From Saprospiraceae bacterium (GTDB taxonomy: Bacteria > Bacteroidota > Bacteroidia > Chitinophagales > Saprospiraceae): 64,000 nucleotides of DNA. The notes beneath the pieces are model-generated. The model did no database searches. It worked only from the letters and a program-made list of their open reading frames with translations, and had not been told where the DNA came from. Positions within the stretch are counted from its first letter, which is position 1. Each line of letters begins with the position of its first letter. Of the stretch, positions 8,228-17,907 are shown piece by piece. The position numbers and the translations under genes were made by a program. Location: positions 124,001 through 188,000 of the forward strand of contig JADJGA010000012.1 of NCBI GenBank assembly GCA_016708265.1, in the 5' to 3' direction.

Positions 8228-10003
8228 TCATGACCAGAAATTACATTTCCATCTTTTAACTTCTACTGCTAAATACAGGAATTCATCATTATATGTTGCG
8301 CCAAAAAATATTTCATTTGGATCAGGTGTCCCAACAGTTTCAAGTACTTTTGATACAGGCTCTGTGATAACCCAGTCTTTTTCATCAGTGACACCATCAA
8401 CATTTATTGAAAATACTTTAGGTGCATAAATTGAACTTCCAAGCCTTTCAAAATTGAAATCGCCTGATAAGCAGTTAAATGAAATATTATAAGTTCCTCC
8501 CGGAACAACTAAGATTTTTGCAGCATCTTTTTCACCTGTTCCACTTGGGAATGTTCCACCCCATACTTCATTATACCCTGGATCACCATCCATTCTGAAT
8601 AATAACTGAGTTTCAGCAGTAAATGTGTATGTTAAGGTAAAATTACCCGGATGCAGAGGATCTCTTTTCATCATAGCATCGGTATAGAAACCTTCAGCAT
8701 TTTCTACTCCCCATTCATTGAAATCTCCAACAAGTCCGATTTCTCCGCAATAGTCATTATTTGTAACGAAATTGTAAGCTCCAGTAGCACAGTTAAAAGA
8801 GACATCATATTTGCCCGCAACCAAAGGAATATTTGGTCCATTGCTGGTTGTAACTCCTGAAGGCCATCCACTGTTACCCCAGTTAACAGTCCAGTCTTTA
8901 TTCTGACGGAATTTAACCTGAGAATCAAGATTCCAGGATCTGTAAAGTGTCCATGCATTCGGATCAGTTTCGCTTCTTGTCATTTCAACATCACCATTCC
9001 AACCATTAAAGGCTCCAATCATGCTCACTTCACCACATGCTGAAACGAAGCTATATTCACCAGTTGTGCAATTGAAAGTGACTTTGTAATTTCCAATTGG
9101 AGCTAAAATATTAGCGCCATTAGGAATTCCAGTTCCATTAGGGAAATCAGCACTTCCCCAGTTATTTCCCCAATCTCCTAATAATCTGAACTTGACATCT
9201 GAAAAACCATTTCCATCACTATCAATATCTAGGTTAACTAGAGTTGTATAAAGATGTGGATTCTCTTCACTTCTGGTCATTTCCTGATCAGCTCCCCATG
9301 CAGTAAATTCACCTATCATACCAACAGCAGGGCATGTTGCAACAAAGTTGTAAACTCCGGTTGCGCAATTAAAAGTAACTTTGTATGTTCCAATTGGAGC
9401 TAATATATTAGCACCATTAAGAATTCCAGTTCCTGAAGGGAAATCAGCACTTCCCCAGTTTACTCCCCAGTCACCCAGTACTCTGAATTTGACATCTGAA
9501 AAACCATTTCCATCACTATCAACATTCAAGTTCACCAGCGCTGTATATGAATTTGGATCTTCAGCATTTCGCGTCATCTCGAAATCAGCTCCCCATGCAG
9601 TAAATTCACCTATCATACCAACAGCAGGACAAGTTGCCACAAAGCTATAAGCCCCGGTAGTGCAATTAAAAGTCACTTTATAGGTTCCTGCCGGTGCAAG
9701 TATGTTTGCACCATTTGCAACTGCGGTACCTGCCGGGAAATCAGCTGCCCCCCAGTTTGTGCCCCAGTCACCGAGAACCCTGAATTTAACTTCTATAATT
9801 CCATCGGCATTTGAATCATCTTTCAGATTCACAATAGTAGTAAATACTTCAGGATTATCCAGGTCTCTTGTCATCTCGTAGTCAGCAGACCATCCGGTGA
9901 ATTCGCCTATCAATCCTACTTTTTTGCACTGTGCATTGGTTTGCCAGGATAAAATCAGGGACAAACCTGCAAGCAGTAAGAATTTCAAAAAATTTGTTTT
10001 CAT
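8228..10003 (-). CDS. N-terminal part of SusE/F-like multi-module starch-binding protein
   Basis: 591 residues beginning with a Sec signal (MKTNFLKFLLLAGLSLILSW, cleavage near TNAQ). Five tandem modules of about 98 residues follow, each with VGMIGEFTAWGADFEMTR, VKFRVLGDWGVNWG and YKVTFNCATGVYNFV-like cores. The first three are very similar and 4-5 have diverged. This is the SusE/SusF-like starch-binding pattern. A CBM9-like domain then begins (FSINVDGVTDEKDW) and stops at LYLAVEVKRWKCNFWS. In the +1 frame the text continues as DGNVISGHELTSDFVV and then re-enters the original frame at GIDGDKSGG. So one extra base near 8270 and one missing base near 8205 explain the break. It is divergent from susC, with a 182-bp shared upstream region. 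Confidence 0.87.
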   Translation of the reverse strand: MKTNFLKFLLLAGLSLILSWQTNAQCKKVGLIGEFTGWSADYEMTRDLDNPEVFTTIVNLKDDSNADGIIEVKFRVLGDWGTNWGAADFPAGTAVANGANILAPAGTYKVTFNCTTGAYSFVATCPAVGMIGEFTAWGADFEMTRNAEDPNSYTALVNLNVDSDGNGFSDVKFRVLGDWGVNWGSADFPSGTGILNGANILAPIGTYKVTFNCATGVYNFVATCPAVGMIGEFTAWGADQEMTRSEENPHLYTTLVNLDIDSDGNGFSDVKFRLLGDWGNNWGSADFPNGTGIPNGANILAPIGNYKVTFNCTTGEYSFVSACGEVSMIGAFNGWNGDVEMTRSETDPNAWTLYRSWNLDSQVKFRQNKDWTVNWGNSGWPSGVTTSNGPNIPLVAGKYDVSFNCATGAYNFVTNNDYCGEIGLVGDFNEWGVENAEGFYTDAMMKRDPLHPGNFTLTYTFTAETQLLFRMDGDPGYNEVWGGTFPSGTGEKDAAKILVVPGGTYNISFNCLSGDFNFERLGSSIYAPKVFSINVDGVTDEKDWVITEPVSKVLETVGTPDPNEIFFGATYNDEFLYLAVEVKRWKCNFWS

Positions 10004-10185
10004 ACAAATAATGATTTAATAAGTTAAAAAATGATATCTCTTTTTATTTTGAGTATAAATTTCAAAATATCTTCAAAAAAAGAATAAAAATACACTAAAA
10101 CTTTGATAAAAAAACTAATTTTACAACAAAATGTTTAATATTTATTAAAAAATTAAAATTTAGTATAATGGTAAAACTTTACATT

Positions 10186-13116
10186 ATGAAAATCAAATTG
10201 TTTTTAATACTTGTTTTCATGGTATTTATTTCTTTAATTACTGTTGAAGCTCAAAAGATTGTGAAAGGTACGGTTACTGAAGCCGGAACTAAAGAACCTT
10301 TGATTGGTGCTACTGTAGTTGTGGTTGGAAATGAAAATATCGGAACAATTACAGATCTGGACGGAAATTTCAGTTTTGAAGTTCCTGCAGATTCCAGACA
10401 GTTACAGGTTACTTACGTTGGTTACGATAAAATGACCATGGATATAACCGGAAATACTGTTAATTTTGCGTTAACTTCGGGAGTTATGATAGATGAAGTG
10501 GTCGTTGTTGGCTATGGAACAATGAAAACCAAGGAAGTCACCAGTGCTGTTACGAATGTCAATGCTGCGGATTTCAATAAAGGTAACATTAATAATGCTA
10601 CCCAGTTGCTTCAAGGTAAAGTTGCAGGACTCAGTATAGCAAAACCGGGTGGTGACCCAAATGCAGGATTTAATATCAGGCTGAGAGGAATCTCAACTTT
10701 CGGAAGCAATACCCAGCCATTGCTGGTAGTAGATGGTATCATAGTTGATAACTTTGATGCTATTGACCCTAATGATGTTGAATCATTTTCAGTACTTAAA
10801 GATGCATCTGCTGCTGCTATTTATGGCACCAGGGCTTCAAACGGAGTATTGCTTATAAAGACCAAAAGCGGAGTAAAAGATATAACAAAAATCGAATACA
10901 ACGGCCAGGTTTCATTTGATCAGATGTCAAACCATCCGGATGTTTTAACTGCTTCTGAGTACAAATCCCTTAGCAGGGCTATTGACCTGGGTGATGAAAC
11001 TGATTGGTATAAAGCTATCACAAGAAATGCTCTGACACACTCTCATGGTTTGTCATTTTCGTCCGGAAATGAAAACTCCAATTATCGTGTCTCAGCTAAC
11101 TACCGGAATGGGGAAGGAGTTGCATTGCATAGTGGATATGAGCAATATGGAGGCAGGTTGAATTACTCTCAGGATGCATTCAATAAAAAAATGAATTTTG
11201 AATTTATGCTTAATACAACCCTGAGAAATGAAGAAAATCCTATTTATGATGCTTTTGGACTTGCTACTGTTTACAATCCAACAGCACCAATCTATACTGA
11301 CGAGCCGGAATGGAAGGATTGGGGAGGATATTTTCAGCGCTCAGCTTTTAACTTTTACAATCCTGTCGCGGTTATGGACCAAAATCTAAGGGATGCTAAA
11401 AAGCTGAACACACAATGGAAGACAAAACTGAGCTACAAATTGATTAAAGATCTGAATTACTCTGTATCGTATTCCCAGACTCTAAGGGATGAACTTTACA
11501 ATGAGTACTTCAGCAAAAAAGCTTACTGGTCACCCAGGGCTGTTGGTGATAGTAAAGGATATGCAGGCAAATACACCAACAATTATGATAAAAAACTTTT
11601 TGAAACAATGCTAGATTACGGGGTAAATATAGGTGGATTTGAAACCAAGCTTCTGGGAGGATACTCATATCAGCAGGAATTGTATGAGGAGTTTGGAATG
11701 AGTGCAGGTGGATTTATCACAGATGGTTTTTCCTATAATAACATCAAGGCAGCCAATGACTTTTCTGAAGGTCTTGCCAGGATCAATTCCTATAAGAATG
11801 AACGCAAGCTTGTCGGATTCTTTGGAAGGCTTACAGGCAATTTCAGGGATATATATTTTCTTACTGCAAATTTCCGTCGCGAAGGATCTACAATGTTCGG
11901 AGAAAATAATAAATGGGGAGATTTTTACGGTATATCAGGAGGATTTGATGTGACAAAATTATTTGACATTCCGTTTGTAAATAAATTGAAATTAAGGGGT
12001 GGATATGGTGTTACAGGCAATCTTCCGCCAAACCCGTATCTGTCACAATCACTTTTCGTACCTCAGAGTTCTTACTTCAGTGAAGGTAAATTTGTTCCTG
12101 CATATGGACCTGACAGGAATTTTAACCCCGATTTGAAGTGGGAAACAAAAAATGATCTGAATATTGGTTTAGATATGAATATGCTGGATTACAAATTAAG
12201 CCTGTCTGCTGACTATTATAAAACAGATATAAGTGACCTGATGCTTGAATTCAATGTAAGTGTACCGCCAAATCCTTACGATAAAAAATGGCTCAATCTG
12301 GGTCAGCTTCAGACTTCTGGAATAGATCTGGCGATTGGGATCAAAGAAATAGGTATTGGAAGCAAAATCAAATGGAATACTGATTTCACATTTTCAAAAT
12401 ATTTTGATTCGAAGATCGTAAGAATAACCAGCGATGAAGTACTGGCTGAAAGCGAAAGGATTATAGCAGGTCTTGGAGCTCCAAATCTTATAGGAATCAA
12501 TGTAATAAAATTTGGGGAAGGATTACCTGTCGGCCAGATCATTGGTCCTGTTTTCGACAAAATAGATAGTTTGGGCAATATGACCTACAAGGATCTGGAT
12601 GGAGATGGTGAATTTAATGAAAAACTGGATGTTGAAGTTTTAGGCAACGGATTACCATCATTCCAGATTGGATTTAACAATTCATTTATGTTTGGAAAAT
12701 TTGATGTTAACTTCTTCTTCAGGGGAGTATTCGGACATTCACTTGTAAATGTGAATAATGCTAAATTCGGAGCCCCTAATGCTATTGCTATTCAAAGTGG
12801 AATGGGACAGGTTCTTGATTTCGCAACTGCCGTAAATGGTCCAAGTTTTTCAGATGTACATGTTGAAGATGCATCTTTTGTCAAGCTGGACAATGCTTCA
12901 TTAGGTTATACATTCGATCTGAAGAATAAATATTTTAAAAATCTCAGATTATTTGTTACAGGTCAGAATCTGGTAACATTTACAAAATATTCAGGTGTAG
13001 ATCCTGAAGTGAGATATGCAGATGGCTCAGATGGGCCATTAGCTCCGGGTATTGACAGGGAAAATACTTATGTGACAACCAGAGGTTATACATTTGGTAT
13101 TAATTTTAACTTTTAA
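10186..13116 (+). CDS. susC: SusC/RagA-family TonB-dependent outer-membrane glycan transporter
   Basis: About 976 residues. The likely start is the ATG at 10186, because the signal peptide MKIKLFLILVFMVFISLITVEAQ begins there; an in-frame ATG at 10168 adds six residues. Then come a carboxypeptidase-regulatory-like beta-sandwich (VKGTVTEAGTKEPLIGATVV), the SusC signature linker DEVVVVGYGTMKTKEVTSAV, the plug with LRGISTFGSNTQPLLVVDG and DASAAAIYGTRASNGV, and a 22-strand-type barrel ending YTFGINFNF. SusC imports oligosaccharides using TonB energy with SusD as lid. The susD gene follows after 18 bases. The substrate is probably a starch-type glucan, judged from the neighbouring SusE/F-like protein and amylase. 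Confidence 0.95.
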   Translation: MKIKLFLILVFMVFISLITVEAQKIVKGTVTEAGTKEPLIGATVVVVGNENIGTITDLDGNFSFEVPADSRQLQVTYVGYDKMTMDITGNTVNFALTSGVMIDEVVVVGYGTMKTKEVTSAVTNVNAADFNKGNINNATQLLQGKVAGLSIAKPGGDPNAGFNIRLRGISTFGSNTQPLLVVDGIIVDNFDAIDPNDVESFSVLKDASAAAIYGTRASNGVLLIKTKSGVKDITKIEYNGQVSFDQMSNHPDVLTASEYKSLSRAIDLGDETDWYKAITRNALTHSHGLSFSSGNENSNYRVSANYRNGEGVALHSGYEQYGGRLNYSQDAFNKKMNFEFMLNTTLRNEENPIYDAFGLATVYNPTAPIYTDEPEWKDWGGYFQRSAFNFYNPVAVMDQNLRDAKKLNTQWKTKLSYKLIKDLNYSVSYSQTLRDELYNEYFSKKAYWSPRAVGDSKGYAGKYTNNYDKKLFETMLDYGVNIGGFETKLLGGYSYQQELYEEFGMSAGGFITDGFSYNNIKAANDFSEGLARINSYKNERKLVGFFGRLTGNFRDIYFLTANFRREGSTMFGENNKWGDFYGISGGFDVTKLFDIPFVNKLKLRGGYGVTGNLPPNPYLSQSLFVPQSSYFSEGKFVPAYGPDRNFNPDLKWETKNDLNIGLDMNMLDYKLSLSADYYKTDISDLMLEFNVSVPPNPYDKKWLNLGQLQTSGIDLAIGIKEIGIGSKIKWNTDFTFSKYFDSKIVRITSDEVLAESERIIAGLGAPNLIGINVIKFGEGLPVGQIIGPVFDKIDSLGNMTYKDLDGDGEFNEKLDVEVLGNGLPSFQIGFNNSFMFGKFDVNFFFRGVFGHSLVNVNNAKFGAPNAIAIQSGMGQVLDFATAVNGPSFSDVHVEDASFVKLDNASLGYTFDLKNKYFKNLRLFVTGQNLVTFTKYSGVDPEVRYADGSDGPLAPGIDRENTYVTTRGYTFGINFNF

Positions 13117-13134
13117 CATTAAAATCTACAAAAT

Positions 13135-14682
13135 ATGAAAAAATTAAATAAATCACTTTTTATGCTCCTTTATGTAAGTGCATTCATATTAATTCCATAT
13201 TCATGCACTGACCTTACAGAAACAGTCTATTCAGAACTGGACGGAGAGAAATTCTTCGAGAATCCGGCTAATATCAGTTCAGCTGTTGGTGTGGCATACA
13301 CCAACCTTTACTGGACTTTCGGTCATAAATATGGAATTGGAAGAGATTGCGGTACAGATATTCTCTGTGTGCCTCAGCGTGGTGGTGACTGGCTGGATGG
13401 AGGTGAATGGCACAGATGGCATCGTCTTACCATTACTCCCTCTGATGCTTATGTTGAATTCTGGTGGAACCTGATGTATAAGGGAGTATCAACCTGCAAC
13501 CGTCTGATATACGGACTCGAGCAATTTGAGATTCCGGAAGCAAAACTAGCGATATCAGAATTGAGAGCATTCCGTGCACTCTACTATTGGTATCTGTTGG
13601 ATATGTATGGAAATGTGCCACTTATAACACAATTCGATGTGCCTGCAGATTTTAAACCAGAAACTGCAACAAGAAAACAGGTGTTTGATTTTATTGAGTC
13701 TGAATTGAAAGCTGTAGTTGGAGATCTTTCAAAAACGACAGGATCTAAGACATACAGCAAAGTAAATTACTATGTAGCACAGATGGTGCTGGCAAAAATT
13801 TATTTAAATGCTGAAGAATATTCTGGTGCTCCACAGTTGGAAAAAGCAAATGCAGCTCTTGATGAAATTATCAATTCAGGTGTTTATGCCCTTGAAAATG
13901 ACTATTTTGTCAATTTTGGTGATAATCCTATGAATTCCAAAGAGATCATTTTTGGTGTTCCTATGGACAAAGTGAATGCACAGGGTATGGAAATAGTATT
14001 GTTTACCCTGCATTATGCTTTAAAAGACAAATTCGGATTATCAGAGGGAACATGGAACGGATTATCGGCTCAGGAATCATTTTTCAATTTATTTGAGGCT
14101 ACCGATAAAAGAAGGGAGGGCCTGCTTTTTGGTAAGCAGTATGATGCAGCCGGTGTTCAGATCACAGACCCGAGTTTTGAGAAATTCAATCCGCAAAATC
14201 CAACATATAAAGATCCTGATGGAGCTGGTCTTAACTTAACTCCCGCATTAAACATGCTTGCTCCTAACTGTTTGAGGCAGGCAGGAGCAAGGATCATTAA
14301 ATGGTATCCTGCTAAAGGTACTCCAAGATATATGGACAATGATTTCGCAGTGTTCAGATATGCCGATGTTTTACTTATGAAAGCAGAAGTTTTGCTGAGA
14401 CAGAATAAAGCAGGTGATGCTCTGCCTTTCTTCAATCAGGTCAGAACCAGGGCAGGCGTTAGTCCTAAAACTACCTTAACACTCGATGATATACTTGCCG
14501 AAAGGGGAAGAGAGCTGTATGCAGAAGGTCACAGAAGAACTGACCTGATAAGGTTTGGAAAATTCCTCGATGCACGATGGGAAAAGAAAGATCCAAGCCC
14601 TGCTACTATGAAATTGTGGCCAATACCTAAAACACAGATCGACAACAATCCACTTCTTAAACAAAACGACGGATATCAATAG
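13135..14682 (+). CDS. susD: SusD/RagB-family surface glycan-binding lipoprotein
   Basis: 515 residues with a lipoprotein signal (MKKLNKSLFMLLYVSAFILI, then PYSC, cysteine 24). SusD hallmarks are visible: AISELRAFRALYYWYLLDMYG with NVPLITQFD (tetratricopeptide-like core), FAVFRYADVLLMKAEVLLR, DILAERGRELYAEGHRRTDL, and the C-terminal signature WPIPKTQIDNNPLLKQNDGYQ. It partners with the SusC transporter just upstream, almost certainly in the same transcript. Unlike the SusD at the window start it has no inserted SusE/F modules and is of standard length. Confidence 0.95.
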   Translation: MKKLNKSLFMLLYVSAFILIPYSCTDLTETVYSELDGEKFFENPANISSAVGVAYTNLYWTFGHKYGIGRDCGTDILCVPQRGGDWLDGGEWHRWHRLTITPSDAYVEFWWNLMYKGVSTCNRLIYGLEQFEIPEAKLAISELRAFRALYYWYLLDMYGNVPLITQFDVPADFKPETATRKQVFDFIESELKAVVGDLSKTTGSKTYSKVNYYVAQMVLAKIYLNAEEYSGAPQLEKANAALDEIINSGVYALENDYFVNFGDNPMNSKEIIFGVPMDKVNAQGMEIVLFTLHYALKDKFGLSEGTWNGLSAQESFFNLFEATDKRREGLLFGKQYDAAGVQITDPSFEKFNPQNPTYKDPDGAGLNLTPALNMLAPNCLRQAGARIIKWYPAKGTPRYMDNDFAVFRYADVLLMKAEVLLRQNKAGDALPFFNQVRTRAGVSPKTTLTLDDILAERGRELYAEGHRRTDLIRFGKFLDARWEKKDPSPATMKLWPIPKTQIDNNPLLKQNDGYQ

Positions 14683-14715
14683 GATCTTACAAAGAAGCTA
14701 ATTTTTATAAAAAAT

Positions 14716-14753
14716 AAAAAAAGGAACTCCAGACTGCGGGGGTTCCTTTTTTT
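14716..14753 (+). terminator. Rho-independent terminator after susCD
   Basis: An AAGGAAC(T)CC / GGGGTTCCTT stem is preceded by A-rich and followed by T-rich sequence. It lies about 35 bases after the susD stop and closes the susCD unit. Confidence 0.82.
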
Positions 14754-14868
14754 GTTTCAAGTTTCTGAAAACTATATCAAATCAATTTACATCTCTTATA
14801 TCAAATAGATATCTGTATTTTAAAATTAATATTTCTCAATTGCTTTATTCAAAATCCTTGTAAACAAT

Positions 14869-15768
14869 CTATTTCACAATCAGTTTCCTTATTTCACCTG
14901 AATCAGTTTTCACAAAATATATACCTTTTTTAAGTGAGGAAATATTAACTGATTTTTCTCCTGAAGATGTCAATACCTTTTTGCCTTTCAGATCAAAAAC
15001 ACTTATATTCTGAGGTTCCGAAAGATTTACTACTGATGATGCTGGGTTCGGGAAAACAATGAATTTACTTGCACTCTCCGCAAACTTAACATCAGATGTT
15101 GAAGTTCCGGTGATAGTGACCATGTCATAGCGTGAAGTTCCGGTAACGGCATAAGTGGCAGTGGAGGTAGCTGAAAGGTAATTGCCAGTGACCGGGTCAA
15201 AGGCACTTACAATTCTGAATGCTGCGTTTGCATTGTTGTTCAGTGCTGTTACTCCGGTCAGGTCAACGGTTCTGCCATTATACCATACATCTCCTGTCCC
15301 TGTGGCTGCAGGAGTCACTGTAAAAGTAGCTGCATCGATCCAGTCAGAACCATTTACGGTATACTGAACCACATATGTATTGTTGGCAGAATTGCTTAAT
15401 CTCTGGTCAAATTTGAAAGTAATGCCGCTGTAACCCAGGGTGCTTACGTTGAACTGGACTCCTCTTTGTTTGTTCTCAGTACCTGATAGTGCATAATTTG
15501 TTGAATTCCAGGCATAATTTGGTGGGGCAGTTTTGATAATTGTATCTGATGATCCACCTGAAGCAACTCCTGAAGCAAATGTGGCTGTAACTCCGCCAAT
15601 AAGGCTTGCAGTCCCGACACCAGCAACAGGTGAAGGTGAATTAACTCCACCGGGTATAGTTGTTGTAGACTCACCATTGAAATTCCACTGAGCAATTGTG
15701 ATCTGAGCTGATAGTGACATCAAACCTGACACGCATATTAGTACGATTAAAGAAAATAACTTTTTCAT
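14869..15768 (-). CDS. Secreted T9SS cargo protein of unknown function
   Basis: 299 residues. A signal peptide (MKKLFSLIVLICVSGLMSLSAQ) is followed by a roughly 200-residue beta-sandwich-like domain (ITIAQWNFNGES...YAWNSTNYALSGTENKQRGVQFNVSTLGY...). This resembles domains found next to nuclease or lamin-tail modules in Bacteroidota exported proteins, but I cannot name it with certainty. The last about 75 residues are a T9SS type A sorting domain (FIVFPNPASSVVNLSEPQNISVFDLKGKKVL...IYFVKTDSGEIRKLIVK). No catalytic motif is seen. The gene is convergent with susCD. Confidence 0.8.
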   Translation of the reverse strand: MKKLFSLIVLICVSGLMSLSAQITIAQWNFNGESTTTIPGGVNSPSPVAGVGTASLIGGVTATFASGVASGGSSDTIIKTAPPNYAWNSTNYALSGTENKQRGVQFNVSTLGYSGITFKFDQRLSNSANNTYVVQYTVNGSDWIDAATFTVTPAATGTGDVWYNGRTVDLTGVTALNNNANAAFRIVSAFDPVTGNYLSATSTATYAVTGTSRYDMVTITGTSTSDVKFAESASKFIVFPNPASSVVNLSEPQNISVFDLKGKKVLTSSGEKSVNISSLKKGIYFVKTDSGEIRKLIVK

Positions 15769-15793
15769 AATTTTTTAATATTTTATTGTTTAA

Positions 15794-15825
15794 CAAAGTT
15801 ATATTAAAAAACTAATTCAAAGTTA
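15794..15825 (-). promoter_or_regulatory. Promoter-like pair upstream of the T9SS cargo gene
   Basis: On the minus strand an exact TAACTTTG (TAnnTTTG type) lies at 15801-15794, 26 bases before the ATG at 15768. A second TAACTTTG at 15825-15818 supplies a TTTG at roughly the -33 position; the 16-base gap is a little short. Confidence 0.4.
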
Positions 15826-16110
15826 AAAATGAAAATTTTTTTAATTAAATGTTTTAAATAAGCTGGATTGTCGCAGTTTTCAACTGCGATAAATTCTGAT
15901 ATAATTCAAAATTCACTATAAAAAGGAACGAAGTCACAGATTCATGAAGCCGTAAGGCATTACTGCGATCATCCATTTGGTCCGTTGCCGGTAGTTTTTG
16001 CAATTTCTGACAAATATAATACTATAAATCAAGTTCCTGTAACTAATATCTTCCAGATATATTAGCAAAAAATTGCAGTAAACTTCAAAAAGAAAAGATA
16101 ATTGATAGTT
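15826..16110. other. Intergenic stretch with one small hairpin
   Basis: No open frame is supported. A short perfect hairpin TCGCAG-TTTTCAA-CTGCGA lies at 15871-15889. It lacks a T tract, so a terminator role is doubtful. Confidence 0.4.
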
Positions 16111-16148
16111 AAAAAAAGCGTAGACAAAGGAGCCTACGCTTAACTGTG
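16111..16148 (-). terminator. Terminator-like hairpin closing the toxin/immunity-like array
   Basis: Read on the minus strand, an AGCGTAG / CTACGCT stem is followed by seven T residues, about 30 bases after the stop at 16180. Related AAGCGTAGGCTCC stem sequences recur after each putative immunity gene in this array. Confidence 0.7.
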
Positions 16149-16179
16149 GGTTAAAAATTACCTTAATATGCTAATTATC

Positions 16180-16890
16180 TCATTTGTTTTCTAATTTTCG
16201 CCTGACATAATAAGGGATATCCTTAACAATAATTTTTTTTATTAATCTATTTGAATCATAGATAAGTAGTAAAAATATTTTATCGTCAGCAACCTGATCT
16301 GTGAGGCAATTATATCCTTTTAAATGCTTGAAGCAAAAAATATCAATATTTTGATTTTCACCTGAGGAAAAAACTGTTTTTTGTTTTAAAAATGAGAACC
16401 TGAATTCTTTGAATTTATAATTTTCCAAATATAAAAGTGAATCCAATAATTTTCTTTTATGTTCTGGAAATACTTCAATTACCAAGGAATCCCATTTAAT
16501 ATTATCTTTAATTTTTTTAAATCTAATTTTTTTATTTAACTCTTTACTTTTAAACTCTAAACTCCCATTACATTTATGATCAAATTCGACATTATAAACT
16601 GATTCTTTTATATTAGACTGCTGCTTAGAAGCTGGAGGTGTAAATTTAAAAAAGCGGTTAAAAATATTATATATATTTGAACCATATACTTTATTATTTT
16701 TCTTAACTAAGCTGATTGTATCAAATCCATTACAATAAAAAATAAACTCATTTTCTTTTTCTATGACTGAAGTACATTCTGCTTCATTATTCCAGATTGC
16801 AGATTTTCTTTCGATGATTTCCTGGGCTGTCAAATGTTGTATGAAAATTAACAATACAACAATATTTAAAAATTTATTTACATTCATCAT
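16180..16890 (-). CDS. Exported hypothetical protein, putative immunity protein of cassette 3
   Basis: About 236 residues with a signal peptide (MMNVNKFLNIVVLLIFIQHLTAQ); the ATG at 16890 is preferred over a GTG two codons upstream. The rest is lysine- and asparagine-rich with no family I recognise. Its start overlaps by 17 bp the stop codon of a short displaced coding remnant (16874-16993). That overlap matches toxin-tip/immunity pairs and repeats the arrangement of the two upstream cassettes. The immunity role is inferred only from this layout and from export to the envelope. Confidence 0.6.
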   Translation of the reverse strand: MMNVNKFLNIVVLLIFIQHLTAQEIIERKSAIWNNEAECTSVIEKENEFIFYCNGFDTISLVKKNNKVYGSNIYNIFNRFFKFTPPASKQQSNIKESVYNVEFDHKCNGSLEFKSKELNKKIRFKKIKDNIKWDSLVIEVFPEHKRKLLDSLLYLENYKFKEFRFSFLKQKTVFSSGENQNIDIFCFKHLKGYNCLTDQVADDKIFLLLIYDSNRLIKKIIVKDIPYYVRRKLENK

Positions 16891-16993
16891 TTTCACATTT
16901 ATTATTCAAAGTTTCAAAAACAGTGCTTAATTGCTCTTTCTTTGTATCATCTAAGTTTATCCATGCTTCAGTAATATTACCTCCTGGACCAAT
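16874..16993 (-). pseudogene. Displaced C-terminal coding tip, cassette 3 (remnant)
   Basis: On the minus strand a 39-codon open stretch reads LVQEGNITEAWINLDDTKK then EQLSTVFETLNNKCENDECK and stop. Upstream, in another frame, AKRVIGPGG is readable from 17006; loss of one G in the GGAGGG at 16981-16986 would join them as VIGPGGNITEAW. It has no start codon and no room for a full protein, so it looks like the severed C-terminus of a larger protein. Its upstream edge coincides with the roughly 130-bp repeat shared with cassette 2. Confidence 0.5.
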
Positions 16994-17000
16994 TACCCGT

Positions 17001-17129
17001 TTGGCTTAGGCTCTAGCCTAAGTCACTAAAATTGAACAATCAAATATACTACTTTAGACGAAATATTTAAGAATTTTGATTGATAATTTGGATGTAAAAA
17101 ACGTAGGCAGTAGAGCCTACGCTTAACTG
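17001..17129. repeat. Cassette-junction repeat, copy A
   Basis: About 129 bp, homologous along its length to 18066-18195. In plus-strand order it has a TTGGCTTAGG...CCTAAGTCAC hairpin, an A+T-rich core (ACGAAATATTTAAGAATTTT and TGATTG), then a GTAGGC/GCCTAC hairpin ending GCTTAACTG. On the minus strand it separates the immunity gene of cassette 2 from the tip of cassette 3. Confidence 0.75.
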
Positions 17130-17241
17130 GGGAAATAAAAAAGACAAGCTTAGACAGTGGAGCCTACGCTTAACTGTGAAACTTACACGCTTAACTGAAT
17201 ATTAAAGGAAATTTATCTAAGCAGTTCTAGACTAAAAATCT

Positions 17242-17907
17242 TTATTCATCATAACAGTTTATATTTTTTATTTTATTGACTTTATTTACAGGTCCCTTTT
17301 TTGAAAAATCCTCACCAGAATTTCCTAACATTTCTGTCCAACTACGAAATGCAATTATACCATTTGATTGACAAATTTCAAATTCAAATACTATCTCATG
17401 TGACATGAATATTTCAGAATTGATTTTATCATAAGAATTAATAAATACATAATAATTGCCACTTTTATAATATATATCTGATAGTTTTAAATATAAACGA
17501 CAATTATATTCTTTTTTTATTTCTTCGGAAGGATTAAAATATTTAAACACTTTACTATAATCCAAAGAATCTAATATAATCTTGAATTGTGAATTAAGCT
17601 TAGAATAATCAATTCTATTTTTTAGGTTTAGCTTCCTCCCTATGGAATCAATTTCAAGTTGCCTTTTATATCTGTTTATTTCAAAATCGGTAAATTCAGA
17701 TTTTGATAACGAAATAAATGAATTTCTGATATCATAAGAAGTTTCGTCAAGTACACACAATATACATCCAGTGCTTATATGATAATTTATAATATAATTA
17801 TAAATGTAAGTTATGCGAGTTGAATCCATTTCATTTAAATTCTGACTTTGAACCCAATTCCAATTCAGAAGAAAAACCCAAATAGCTAAAAAAAATATCT
17901 TTTTCAT
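17242..17907 (-). CDS. Exported hypothetical protein, putative immunity protein of cassette 2
   Basis: About 221 residues with a signal peptide (MKKIFFLAIWVFLLNWNWVQSQ). The mature part is polar and lysine-rich with two cysteines close together (GCILC). I recognise no family. The ATG at 17907 overlaps the TGA of the short tip upstream by four bases (ATGA), exactly as in the intact pair at 18843/18846. An in-frame TTG lies two codons upstream. The immunity role is inferred from this coupling. Confidence 0.6.
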   Translation of the reverse strand: MKKIFFLAIWVFLLNWNWVQSQNLNEMDSTRITYIYNYIINYHISTGCILCVLDETSYDIRNSFISLSKSEFTDFEINRYKRQLEIDSIGRKLNLKNRIDYSKLNSQFKIILDSLDYSKVFKYFNPSEEIKKEYNCRLYLKLSDIYYKSGNYYVFINSYDKINSEIFMSHEIVFEFEICQSNGIIAFRSWTEMLGNSGEDFSKKGPVNKVNKIKNINCYDE

